Source: ZC4RG30 sp963726085
GTDB taxonomy: Bacteria > Pseudomonadota > Gammaproteobacteria > Steroidobacterales > Steroidobacteraceae
DNA length: 64,000 nt
Assembly (NCBI GenBank): GCA_963726085.1
Contig: CAVSAR010000001.1
Location: 496,001-560,000, forward strand
Direction: 5' to 3'
Part shown: one piece after another, positions 34,596-42,753 of the stretch
Position numbering within the stretch: position 1 is the stretch's first letter
Layout of the letters: the number at the start of each line of letters is the position of its first letter
The notes under the pieces: generated by a model
The model's input: only the letters and a program-made list of their open reading frames with translations
What the model was told of the DNA's origin: nothing
Databases searched by the model: none
Translations under genes and position numbers: made by a program

Positions 34596-35616
34596 CAGTC
34601 TTTGCTCCCCCGGCCAATAGCGTACCCACCCTGCCCAGCAGGCGTGCAGCATCCGCCTCGGACAGCTGCGCGGCCACGGGCACATACCACATGCGCCCAT
34701 CGGCGATCCGCGCACATTTTACGGCATCCTTCTCGGTCATGAGGATGGGGTTGGCATCGCCGGTCGCGAAATCATGCGCCACGTACTGGTGGTGATCGGC
34801 AAGCGGATGCGCGGTCAAATCGATGCCTCGCGCGCGCAGCATGGCGAAGAAACGCTCGGGATTGCCGATTCCGGCATATCCGTGAACCGCTCTGGCGCGG
34901 AAATCATCCAGTTGCGCCGCCTGGTCCCCAGCCAGGGAAAGCACCGTGCCCGGCTGCAGCGCCATGTGCACGACCCGGTCGGCACTGACGCCCAGGGCCG
35001 GCGTCTGCGCGCCGTTGAGCACCACCAGGTCCACCTTGCCGATGCGACTGGCCGGCTCGCGCAGCGGCCCGGCGGGCAACATCCATCCATTGCCCAGCCC
35101 ACGCGCCGCATCCACGACGGCAATTTCCAGGTCACGGCGCAGGGCCAGGTGCTGCAGCCCATCGTCGCAGAGAACCACCTGGCAGCCATTGGCCACCAGC
35201 TCCCTGGCCGCGTCCAGGCGACTGGCCGCGACGCAGACCAGGCAGCCGGCGCGGCGCGCCAGCAGCACCGCTTCGTCCCCGAATTCCTGCGCATCGGCCT
35301 GCGGGGGTACCAGGCGCGCGCGGCGCGTTGCGCCACCGTAGCCGCGCGTAGCGATCCCTATCTTCAGCTGCCTGGCTGCAAGGCGGGCGGCCAACCAAAG
35401 GACCAGGGGGGTCTTGCCGGTGCCGCCCACGGAGATATTCCCGATGACGATGACCGGCACGCCCGGATGCCCCGAGGGCAACAGGCCACTGGCATACAGC
35501 GCACGGCGGGCGGCCACGACCAGGCGGAAAAGCCATGCCAGCGGACACAGCACCCAGGGTGCGCTGGCTGAATACCAGCGCCGCTGCAGCCATCCCCCGA
35601 GCGCCGAATCAGGCAT
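34588..35616 (-). CDS. lpxK: LpxK, tetraacyldisaccharide 4'-kinase
   Basis: LpxK phosphorylates the 4' position of the lipid A disaccharide at the inner membrane. The 342-aa protein starts at ATG 35616, which overlaps the msbA stop. An N-terminal membrane segment (APWVLCPLAWLFRLVVAARR) precedes the P-loop GNISVGGTGKTPLVLWLA near 55-72. GDEAVLLARR, VVLCDDGLQHLALRRDLEIAVVD, LPAGPLREP and GIGNPERFF follow, all typical. It is between msbA and ycaR. Confidence 0.95.
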   Translation of the reverse strand: MPDSALGGWLQRRWYSASAPWVLCPLAWLFRLVVAARRALYASGLLPSGHPGVPVIVIGNISVGGTGKTPLVLWLAARLAARQLKIGIATRGYGGATRRARLVPPQADAQEFGDEAVLLARRAGCLVCVAASRLDAARELVANGCQVVLCDDGLQHLALRRDLEIAVVDAARGLGNGWMLPAGPLREPASRIGKVDLVVLNGAQTPALGVSADRVVHMALQPGTVLSLAGDQAAQLDDFRARAVHGYAGIGNPERFFAMLRARGIDLTAHPLADHHQYVAHDFATGDANPILMTEKDAVKCARIADGRMWYVPVAAQLSEADAARLLGRVGTLLAGGAKTGA

Positions 35617-37357
35617 CGAACTGCAGCCGGTGCAGCTGCGCGTACACGCCATCCAGGGCCAGCAACTGCGCATGAGTCCCGGACTCCACGATGCGCCCGG
35701 CATCCAGCACGATGATGCGGTCCGCCTGCTCGACCGTGGACAGGCGATGGGCGATCACCAGCGTCGTGCGACCGTGCACCAGCTTCGCCAGTGCGGACTG
35801 CACGTGTCGCTCGGATTCGGAATCCAGCGCGGAGGTGGCTTCATCCAGGATCAATACCGGTGCGTTCTTGAGAATGGCACGCGCAATGGAAACGCGCTGC
35901 CGCTGGCCGCCGGACAGCAGGTTGCCGCGATCCCCAACCAGGGTATCGAGTCCCTGGGGCAGTTCCTGAGCAAATTCCATGACATGGGCAGCCCGTGCGG
36001 CATCCTCCAGTTGTGCTGCCGGAACCGCTTCCATGCCAAAGGCGATGTTGTTGCGGATTGTATCGTTGAACAACATGACATCCTGGCCAACGTAGGCGAC
36101 CTGCCGACGCAGGTCGCGCAGGTCGATTTCGCGCACATCCGTGCCATCGAGCAGCACCGCACCACTGGTCACGTCGTATAGCCTGGGGACCAGCCCGACC
36201 AGGGTGGACTTGCCGCCGCCGGACTTGCCCACAATCGCCAGCGTCTGGCCGGGACCGACGGCGACGCTGACCTGACGCAGCACCGGCTCCGTTGTTCCGG
36301 CGTACGTGAATCCTGCCTCGCGGAATTCGACTTCCCCCTTGGCACGCGCCAGCACCAGGCCACCCTTGCCAGGCTCGCGCGCAGTGTCCAGCACTTCAAA
36401 CAGGCTCGCACCCGCGGCGATTCCCTGCTGCAATTGACTGCTGACGCCGACCAGACGCCGCAGCGGCGACATCACCATCATCATGGCACTGATGTAGGAA
36501 ATGAACGCGTCGACCTGCACTACGTGCCGGTTCACCTCGGTGATGGCCACCGCCAGCACCGCGGCAAGGGCCATCGCGGCGACCATTTGCACTATCGGGA
36601 CACTGAATGCCTTGGCGTTGATCAGCCGCTCGTTGCTGTGCCGGTTATGTTCGTTAACGTCCTCGAAACGCTTTCGCTGCGACTCTTCGGCCGTGAATAC
36701 CTTAATTACCCGGTGGCCCTCGATGGCCTCCTTGGCCACGCGCGTGACATCACCCATGGATTGCTGGATGCGGGCGCTGTAGCGCCGGAATCGCAGGTTG
36801 ATCCCGCGCATTACCCAGCCGATAACCGGCGCCACGACCAGCACCAGCAGCGTGAATTGCCACGACAGCCAGGTCATCCACCCCAGCAGGGCGACCAACG
36901 TGATGGAATCGGTGATTACCGTCTTCACGGAGCTGGTGGTCGCTTCGGCCACCTGCTCCGTCTCGTACGTCAGCCGCGACAACATCACGCCGGAGGAATG
37001 CCGGTCGTAGTAGGCGCTGGGCAGGTGCAGGTACTGCGCGAATACGTCGGAACGGATCGACTTGATGACCTGCCGCCCGACGCGGCCGGTGAAATAGGTG
37101 GACAGGTAGTCGCCAGTGCCGCGCAGCACGAACATGACCAGCAATGCGCATGGCACCAGCCATACCGCATCCTTGTTGGGCGCCACGAACGTATTGCGCA
37201 CGAAGTACTTGATGAACAGCGCGAAGGTCGCGTCCGTCATTGCAAACAGCACCATGCCCAACACGCCAATCAAGAACAGGCGTCGATGCGGACGCACATA
37301 ACTGAGCAATCGCCGATACACGGCAATAGCGTCCGACGCCGGACGAACTTTCTTCAT
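35609..37357 (-). CDS. msbA: MsbA, lipid A export ABC transporter (permease-ATPase)
   Basis: MsbA flips lipid A-core from the inner to the outer leaflet of the inner membrane. The 582-aa half-transporter has six helices (about 20-310) and an ATPase domain with Walker A IVGKSGGGKSTLVGLVPR near 375, signature LLSGGQRQRVSIARAI near 475, Walker B APVLILDEATSALDSESERH near 497 and IAHRLSTVEQADRIIVLD. It overlaps exbD upstream and lpxK downstream by 4-8 nt. Confidence 0.94.
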   Translation of the reverse strand: MKKVRPASDAIAVYRRLLSYVRPHRRLFLIGVLGMVLFAMTDATFALFIKYFVRNTFVAPNKDAVWLVPCALLVMFVLRGTGDYLSTYFTGRVGRQVIKSIRSDVFAQYLHLPSAYYDRHSSGVMLSRLTYETEQVAEATTSSVKTVITDSITLVALLGWMTWLSWQFTLLVLVVAPVIGWVMRGINLRFRRYSARIQQSMGDVTRVAKEAIEGHRVIKVFTAEESQRKRFEDVNEHNRHSNERLINAKAFSVPIVQMVAAMALAAVLAVAITEVNRHVVQVDAFISYISAMMMVMSPLRRLVGVSSQLQQGIAAGASLFEVLDTAREPGKGGLVLARAKGEVEFREAGFTYAGTTEPVLRQVSVAVGPGQTLAIVGKSGGGKSTLVGLVPRLYDVTSGAVLLDGTDVREIDLRDLRRQVAYVGQDVMLFNDTIRNNIAFGMEAVPAAQLEDAARAAHVMEFAQELPQGLDTLVGDRGNLLSGGQRQRVSIARAILKNAPVLILDEATSALDSESERHVQSALAKLVHGRTTLVIAHRLSTVEQADRIIVLDAGRIVESGTHAQLLALDGVYAQLHRLQFDA

Positions 37358-37779
37358 GGAGCCGCTGGTTGCTGGATCGTCGCCACGTCGATTTGCTGGA
37401 ATCCCATCTTGCCCAGCACGTCCATGGCTGTGATCACTGACTGGTGGGTGGAACGCGCATCGGCGCGCAACACCACGCGGCCACTGCGCGACTCACCGGC
37501 CACGGCCAGCACCGCCGCGCGCAGTGTCTCGCGACTTGAATTGACCAACTCGCGCTCGTTCACGCGGTAACTGCCCAGTTCGGTGACCGTGACCACGATG
37601 CGATCGCCCGAGACCGCCCCTTGCGGCCGCTCGCTGGCGGTCGGCAGCTGGATCTTCATCCGACCCTCGTCGGAGAACGTCGATGAAAGCATGAAAAAGA
37701 TTACCAGCATCAGCACCACGTCGATCAGGGAGATCAGGTTGATCTCCGGGTCCTCGACCCGCCGGGCGCGCAGCTTCAT
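37354..37779 (-). CDS. exbD: ExbD/TolR-family biopolymer transport protein
   Basis: The 141-aa protein has one N-terminal membrane helix (EINLISLIDVVLMLVIFFML), with the conserved Asp in LIDVVLML that carries protons in ExbB/ExbD motors. A periplasmic domain follows (SDEGRMKIQLPTASERPQG, VLRADARSTHQSVITAMDVLGKMG). It forms a proton channel with the ExbB-like protein whose stop overlaps this start. In this msbA operon the motor could energise TonB or serve as a Tol-like complex; the operon position is conserved in related bacteria. Confidence 0.88.
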   Translation of the reverse strand: MKLRARRVEDPEINLISLIDVVLMLVIFFMLSSTFSDEGRMKIQLPTASERPQGAVSGDRIVVTVTELGSYRVNERELVNSSRETLRAAVLAVAGESRSGRVVLRADARSTHQSVITAMDVLGKMGFQQIDVATIQQPAAP

Positions 37780-38411
37780 GCGTCGGGCCGACTGGGGTCG
37801 CCATCAGCCTCATGGTCGCTGAGCGCGTCGGCGAACTGGATGACGTCCTTTTCCATCTGGATGACGATGGAGTCGACGCGGCCGCGCAGGTAGCGGAACG
37901 CGACAAAGGAGGGAATGGCCACGCACAGGCCGGCGGCCGTCGTCAGCAGCGCCTGGGCAATGCCCCCAGACAGTGCACGCGGGTCCCCGAGCCCGCCGGC
38001 CACCAGCGCGTTGAAGGCCTTGATGATGCCGGCCACCGTTCCCAGCAGGCCCAGCAGCGGGGCCACGGTGGCAATCGTGCCCAGGGTATTGAGAAAACGG
38101 TCCAGGTCATGGGTCACGTGCCGACCGGCGTCTTCCAGCCTTTCCATCAGCACCGCGCGCGGCCGATGGCGGTTGGCCAGCCCCACCGCAAGCAGCTTGC
38201 CCAGGGGCGAGTTGGCATCCAGCGCCGTGATGATCTTGTCACTGACCTGCCCGGACTCCACCAGTTGCCAGATGCGCCGCGTCAGGTCCGGCGGCACGAT
38301 CCGGCGACGCTGCAATGTCCACAGGCGTTCCAGCACGATGGCTATGGCGATGACGGAACACAGGATGATGGGCCACATGAAGGGCCCACCGGCAAGCACG
38401 ATTTCCCACAT
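37776..38411 (-). CDS. exbB: ExbB/TolQ/MotA-family proton channel protein
   Basis: The 211-aa inner-membrane protein has three helices: MWPIILCSVIAIAIVLERLW near residues 12-30, and TIATVAPLLGLLGTVAGIIK and ALLTTAAGLCVAIPSFVAFR in the C-terminal half. GTIATVAPLLGLLGTVAGI is the channel signature. It is the first gene of the exbB-exbD-msbA-lpxK-ycaR-kdsB operon, with a 124-nt spacer to the divergent DUF2062 gene that should hold promoters for both. Confidence 0.9.
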   Translation of the reverse strand: MWEIVLAGGPFMWPIILCSVIAIAIVLERLWTLQRRRIVPPDLTRRIWQLVESGQVSDKIITALDANSPLGKLLAVGLANRHRPRAVLMERLEDAGRHVTHDLDRFLNTLGTIATVAPLLGLLGTVAGIIKAFNALVAGGLGDPRALSGGIAQALLTTAAGLCVAIPSFVAFRYLRGRVDSIVIQMEKDVIQFADALSDHEADGDPSRPDA

Positions 38412-38535
38412 GGTCTTGCATCATAGCCCAACGGCAAATGAATTCACCGGACTCTGACGTGGCGCACACCCGAAAGCAGCAGTGAAGCACGTATCGGCAT
38501 GGCCCCACCCGACCCTGCTAGAGTGCGCCCCCACC

Positions 38536-39057
38536 ATGCCGCGACGCCTGTTCCAGAAACTCCGGCCCTTCACCCAGAGCTTGCGCACCCGCTGGTACTT
38601 CAGGCTGCTGGGCCCGCGTTTGACGGACGCCAGGCTGTGGTCATACAACCGGCGCGCGATTACCGCCGCGTTTGGCGCCGGGGTTGCCACTGCATTTGTC
38701 CCCCTGCCCATCCATGCACTGCTGGGTCTGGTCATTGCCATGGTGTGGCGGCTGAATATCCCGGCAATAATCGGCACCACGCTGCTGGTGTTCAATCCGA
38801 TTACCGTGGTGCCAATCTATTACGTGGCCTATCGGGTGGGCGCACTGTTGCTGCGGGTCAAGCCCGGTCCGTTCGCCTTCGAACTGAGCTGGATGTGGCT
38901 GCAGCATGGCCTTGGCGCCATCTGGAAGCCCTTCCTGCTGGGCTGCCTGGTGTGCGCGATCGCTGGCGGGTACCTGGCCTATCTGGGACTGGAACTGGTC
39001 TGGCGAATCAGCACCGTGAACCGGCTAAATGCCAGGCGCAATGCCGTCAAGGACTGA
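38536..39057 (+). CDS. DUF2062 membrane protein
   Basis: The 173-aa product starts at ATG 38536 (MPRRLFQKLRPFTQSLRT). DUF2062 signs are WSYNRRAITAAFGAGVATAF, VPLPIHALLGLVIAMVWRLN, IPAIIGTTLLVFNPITVVPI and YYVAYRVGALLL, then a C-terminal membrane helix (PFLLGCLVCAIAGGYLAYLG). Some relatives are fused to glycosyltransferases; this is the stand-alone form of unknown function. It overlaps the end of lolD by 11 nt in convergent orientation. Confidence 0.85.
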   Translation: MPRRLFQKLRPFTQSLRTRWYFRLLGPRLTDARLWSYNRRAITAAFGAGVATAFVPLPIHALLGLVIAMVWRLNIPAIIGTTLLVFNPITVVPIYYVAYRVGALLLRVKPGPFAFELSWMWLQHGLGAIWKPFLLGCLVCAIAGGYLAYLGLELVWRISTVNRLNARRNAVKD

Positions 39058-39745
39058 TCGCGGCCTGTTCGTGCAGTTTTCCGTCGGCAAGCACCAGCAC
39101 CCGGTCCATGCGCGCGGCCAACCGGGTGTCATGGGTGACGACCACAAGGCTGGTGCCGCGTGCACGGTTCAGTTCCAGCATCAACGCAAACACTTGCGCG
39201 GCATTGATGCCGTCCAGGTTGCCAGTGGGTTCGTCGGCAAGGACAACTGCAGGCTCGGTTACCAGCGCGCGGGCCACGGCCGCGCGCTGCCGCTCGCCCC
39301 CTGATAATTGGTGGGGCCGATGGGTCAGGCGTTCGCCCAGCCCCACCTGCTCGAGGACCAGCTGTGCCCGTTTGCGTGCTTCGGCTGCGGGCGTCCGGCG
39401 CACCAGCAGGGGCATGGCCACGTTTTCCAGCGCCGAGAATTCCGGCAGCAGATGGTGGAACTGGTAGACGAATCCCAGCGTGCGATTGCGCAGTTCGCAG
39501 CGCTCACGTTCGGGCAGCGCATGGATGTCGCGGCCGCCGACCTGCACGACGCCGGTATCGGGTGCGTCCAGCCCCCCGAGCAGTTGCAGCAGCGTGGTCT
39601 TGCCTGAACCGGAAGATCCAACGATGGCCACTCGTTCACCGGCATGGACCCGCAGATCCACGCCCCGCAATACTTCCAGAACCTTGCCGGCCCCTTCCTG
39701 AAAGGACTTGCCCAGGTCCTGGGCCTGCAACACCGCATCAGTCAT
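39047..39745 (-). CDS. lolD: LolD, lipoprotein-releasing ABC transporter ATPase
   Basis: LolD powers the LolCE complex that lifts outer-membrane lipoproteins off the inner membrane onto LolA. The 232-aa protein has Walker A VAIVGSSGSGKTTLLQLLGG near 40, the LolD-typical YQFHHLLPEFSALENVAMP, signature QLSGGERQRAAVARALV near 145, and Walker B AVVLADEPTGNLDG. Its start overlaps the permease gene upstream by 8 nt. Confidence 0.95.
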   Translation of the reverse strand: MTDAVLQAQDLGKSFQEGAGKVLEVLRGVDLRVHAGERVAIVGSSGSGKTTLLQLLGGLDAPDTGVVQVGGRDIHALPERERCELRNRTLGFVYQFHHLLPEFSALENVAMPLLVRRTPAAEARKRAQLVLEQVGLGERLTHRPHQLSGGERQRAAVARALVTEPAVVLADEPTGNLDGINAAQVFALMLELNRARGTSLVVVTHDTRLAARMDRVLVLADGKLHEQAAISP

Positions 39746-40991
39746 GGCGCAGTGCCTCGGCGGGAGCGACGCGTGCCGCGCGCCACGCCGGGTAGATGGT
39801 CGCTAGCGCGCACAGCAGCAGGGCAACGCCGCCGATGCGCATCACGTCGCCCAGTTCAACGGCCGCCGGAAGATCGCTCATGAAGTACACCTTTGCATCA
39901 AGGAACTGGGTGCCTAGCACCCGCTCCAACCCGTGGACCAATTGCTCCAGATTGATCGCCAGCAGCGTCCCGGCGCCGATTCCCAGCAACACGCCCGCCG
40001 CACCGATCATTGATCCCTGCAGCATGAATGCCACCATGATATTGCGCGGTCCGGCCCCCAACGTGCGCAGGATCGCTATGTCAGCCTGCTTTTCCTTGAC
40101 CACCATGACCAGCGTGGCCACGATATTGAATGCCGCAATACCCACGATCATCGACAGGATGACGAACAGCATCGACTTGGTCATCTGGATGGATAGAAAG
40201 AAATTTCTCAGGTTGCGCGTCCAGTCGCTGACGTAATAGCCACCGCCCAGGTCCACTGCCAGGCGCCGCACCATGGCCGGTGCCCGCAGGGGATCCACCA
40301 GCGCCAGGCGCACACCGGTCACGGCGTCGCCCATGCGATACAGCTTCCCGGCATCGACGATGTTCATCAAGGCCAGCCCGCGGTCGTATTCATACATCCC
40401 GGACCGGAATATCCCCGCCACGGTGAAGCGCCGCATGCGCGGCGCAAAGCCGGCGGGCGTCGCGGTTCCCTCCGGCACAATCACCACCACCGTGCCGTTC
40501 ACCGCGACGTTCAGCTCCGTGGCCAGCGCTTCGCCCAGCACTATGCGATGGCTTCCGGGTTGCAATGCGTCGAGCGAACCGCTGACCAGGGAGCGGCCTA
40601 TGCCATCGGCCTTGGCCTCCAGCACCGGATCGATGCCACGCAGCTGCGTACCGGCAAGCCTTGCCCCGGCCGCCAGCATGGCCCGGGACTCGACGTACGG
40701 CACGGCGGCCAGCACGCCCGGGGTAGCCAGCGCAACGTCGCGCGCCCGGCGCCAGTCCGGCAGCGGACCCTCCAGGCCCATGAGGGTTGCGTGGGAAGTG
40801 ACCACGAGGATGCGCGATCGCAGCTCGCGCTCGAACCCGTTCATCACCGACAACACCACTACGAGCACGGCCACACCCAGGGCCAGCCCGATCACGCTGA
40901 TGACAGTAATGAACGACAGGAATCCACGACGCTGCCCGGATCTCAGGTAGCGCGTTCCCACCAGCCATTCGTAGCGATCACGCAGCCCCAT
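39738..40991 (-). CDS. lolE: Lipoprotein-releasing permease, LolE/LolC type (second copy)
   Basis: The 417-aa permease starts at ATG 40991, 2 nt after the first permease gene's stop. It has one N-terminal helix (SFITVISVIGLALGVAVLVV), the conserved VLSVMNGFERELRSRIL, a periplasmic MacB-like domain (about 50-270), and three C-terminal helices with ILSMIVGIAAFNIVATLVMV, the coupling segment DIAILRTLGAGPRNIMVAFM and a final YPAWRAARVAPAEALRHD. The gene order (permease, permease, ATPase) differs from the lolC-lolD-lolE order in E. coli. Naming LolC versus LolE is by position only. Confidence 0.9.
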   Translation of the reverse strand: MGLRDRYEWLVGTRYLRSGQRRGFLSFITVISVIGLALGVAVLVVVLSVMNGFERELRSRILVVTSHATLMGLEGPLPDWRRARDVALATPGVLAAVPYVESRAMLAAGARLAGTQLRGIDPVLEAKADGIGRSLVSGSLDALQPGSHRIVLGEALATELNVAVNGTVVVIVPEGTATPAGFAPRMRRFTVAGIFRSGMYEYDRGLALMNIVDAGKLYRMGDAVTGVRLALVDPLRAPAMVRRLAVDLGGGYYVSDWTRNLRNFFLSIQMTKSMLFVILSMIVGIAAFNIVATLVMVVKEKQADIAILRTLGAGPRNIMVAFMLQGSMIGAAGVLLGIGAGTLLAINLEQLVHGLERVLGTQFLDAKVYFMSDLPAAVELGDVMRIGGVALLLCALATIYPAWRAARVAPAEALRHD

Positions 40992-40993
40992 GC

Positions 40994-42250
40994 CTATTCG
41001 TACCTCAGCGCTTCCGCCGGCGACACGCCGGCAGCGCGCAGGGCCGGGTACACCGTGGCCAGCGTGGTCAGCACCAACGCGCAAACACTGATCAGCGACA
41101 CGTCGCCCACATGCAGCTCGGAAGGCACGCGGGTGATGTAGAACACATTCGCATCGAACAGCTTCAGGCCAAAGGTGCGATCCATGAATCCAAGGATCGG
41201 GTCAACATTGCGGGCCAGCAGCACGCCCAGCGCCACACCCGCCAGCACGCCCACCCAGCCGACGATCAGGCCCTGGGTGACGAACACGCGTGCCACGCGG
41301 CCCGGCGACGCACCCAGGGTGCGCAGGATCGCGATGTCGGTGCGCTTGTCCGACACGACCATGACCAGCATGGCCACGATATTGAAGGCCGCAACGCCCA
41401 CCACCAGCAGCAGTATCAGCGCCATCATCGTTTTCTCGATGCGGATGGCGCGGAAATAGCTGGCGTGATCCTGCGTCCAGTCACGCACCCGTACGCCGTG
41501 GACGCCGGCTGCGGCCAGGGATTTGTCCAGTTCGCGGGCCACGCCAGGGGCCGCCAGGGCGCTGTCGACACCGATGGAAAGTCCGGTATTGCCACTGCGC
41601 GCGGCGCCCAGCGCCAGCAGCGTGTCAAGGTTGGCGAATGCCAGCGTGGCGTCGTGATCCTGGATACCCGCCTCGAACATCCCCACCACCTTGAACTCGC
41701 GCAGCCGGGCCTCGGGCAGGTCGCCCTCGCCGACCGTGGGCACCAGCAAGGTCACAAAGTCGCCCGTGGCTACGCCCAGCTGATCGGCAACCAGCCGACC
41801 CAGAATCAGAGTGTCCTCGCCTACCAGCTGCCTGGGATCCCCATCAATGACCAGTTTGCGCAACTCCTGCGCGCCTTGGGCCTCGATTCCGCGCAGCGAC
41901 ACCGCCAGCATTTCTGGCTGGTGCACGGCCAGTACCTGCAACTCGGCCTGGCGCGCCACGCTCTTGACTCCCGGAACCGCACGCGCCAGCGCGGCAATTT
42001 GTGTCCAGTCCGGCGCCCCATCCGGCGCCTGCTCGACGCGCACCGGAGCCGAAAGCGACAACAGGCGCGAACGCAGCTCCGACTCGAAGCCGTTCATCAC
42101 CGACAGGATGACGATCAGGGCCGACACCCCCACCGCCACACCCACCAGGGAGACCCAGGTTATGAAGGACACGAAGAACCGGTGCGACCGTGCGCGCGCG
42201 TAGCGCAGGCCGACATACAGCGACAATGGGTGGAACATGTCGGGCGGCAT
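40994..42250 (-). CDS. lolC: Lipoprotein-releasing permease, LolC type (first copy)
   Basis: The 418-aa protein shares its whole layout with the next gene: LSLYVGLRYARARSHRFFV, first helix with SLVGVAVGVSALIVILSVMNGFES, periplasmic domain, C-terminal helices with VVGVAAFNIVAMLVMVVSDK, DIAILRTLGASPGRVARVF, and a final YPALRAAGVSPAEALRYE. It partners the second permease and LolD. It is the first gene of the operon; the start may be ATG 42250 or ATG 42238. The short spacer to the divergent small exported protein gene holds the promoter. Confidence 0.9.
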   Translation of the reverse strand: MPPDMFHPLSLYVGLRYARARSHRFFVSFITWVSLVGVAVGVSALIVILSVMNGFESELRSRLLSLSAPVRVEQAPDGAPDWTQIAALARAVPGVKSVARQAELQVLAVHQPEMLAVSLRGIEAQGAQELRKLVIDGDPRQLVGEDTLILGRLVADQLGVATGDFVTLLVPTVGEGDLPEARLREFKVVGMFEAGIQDHDATLAFANLDTLLALGAARSGNTGLSIGVDSALAAPGVARELDKSLAAAGVHGVRVRDWTQDHASYFRAIRIEKTMMALILLLVVGVAAFNIVAMLVMVVSDKRTDIAILRTLGASPGRVARVFVTQGLIVGWVGVLAGVALGVLLARNVDPILGFMDRTFGLKLFDANVFYITRVPSELHVGDVSLISVCALVLTTLATVYPALRAAGVSPAEALRYE

Positions 42251-42352
42251 TTAATCATGAGCCGCCCGGACCGCGACGCAATTCACGTTTCTGCAGACTG
42301 GGGTGTCCCCGACCGTCGGCCGGGGGGCGACCTTGCTGCTATAGTCGGTGCC

Positions 42353-42625
42353 ATGAAACTACCTCTGGCCCTGGTGTTGCTGCTGGCCACCGCGCCCCTG
42401 GCCGCGGAGACCGTGGTAGTGGATGACCAGGTGCAGCTGCGCCCTCCCACCCGTGAAATGCCCGCGCGCGGCATGGAAATGGGCGCCGTGGAAGCGCACT
42501 TTGGCGCACCCCAAACCCGCCACGACGCCGTCGGCAAGCCGCCGATCACGCGCTGGGACTACCAGGGGTTCAGCGTCTATTTTGAGTACAAGCTCGTAGT
42601 GCATTCAGTCGCTACCGGCGGCTGA
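42353..42625 (+). CDS. Small exported protein, SmpA/OmlA-like fold possible
   Basis: The 90-aa product starts at ATG 42353 with a signal peptide (LPLALVLLLATAPLAAE). The mature part carries the pattern MEMGAVEAHFGAPQTRHDAV, GKPPITRWDYQGFSVYFEY, resembling the 'G...V...FG.P...W.Y.....YF' core of small SmpA/OmlA-like proteins. Similar short proteins occur in related gammaproteobacteria, some named as putative phosphodiesterases without evidence. A function cannot be stated. It is read toward mfd with 128 nt between them. Confidence 0.7.
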   Translation: MKLPLALVLLLATAPLAAETVVVDDQVQLRPPTREMPARGMEMGAVEAHFGAPQTRHDAVGKPPITRWDYQGFSVYFEYKLVVHSVATGG

Positions 42626-42753
42626 TACCCCGCGCCGGACCTATCGCGCGTTCGGGACCATGCGCCCGGCCGTCGCTGCCGGTATGCTGCGCCGCTTTCC
42701 CGCGGGCCAGCCAGCCCGTGGTCTAGCCCAAAGCATCCAGCCCCGCGCAACCG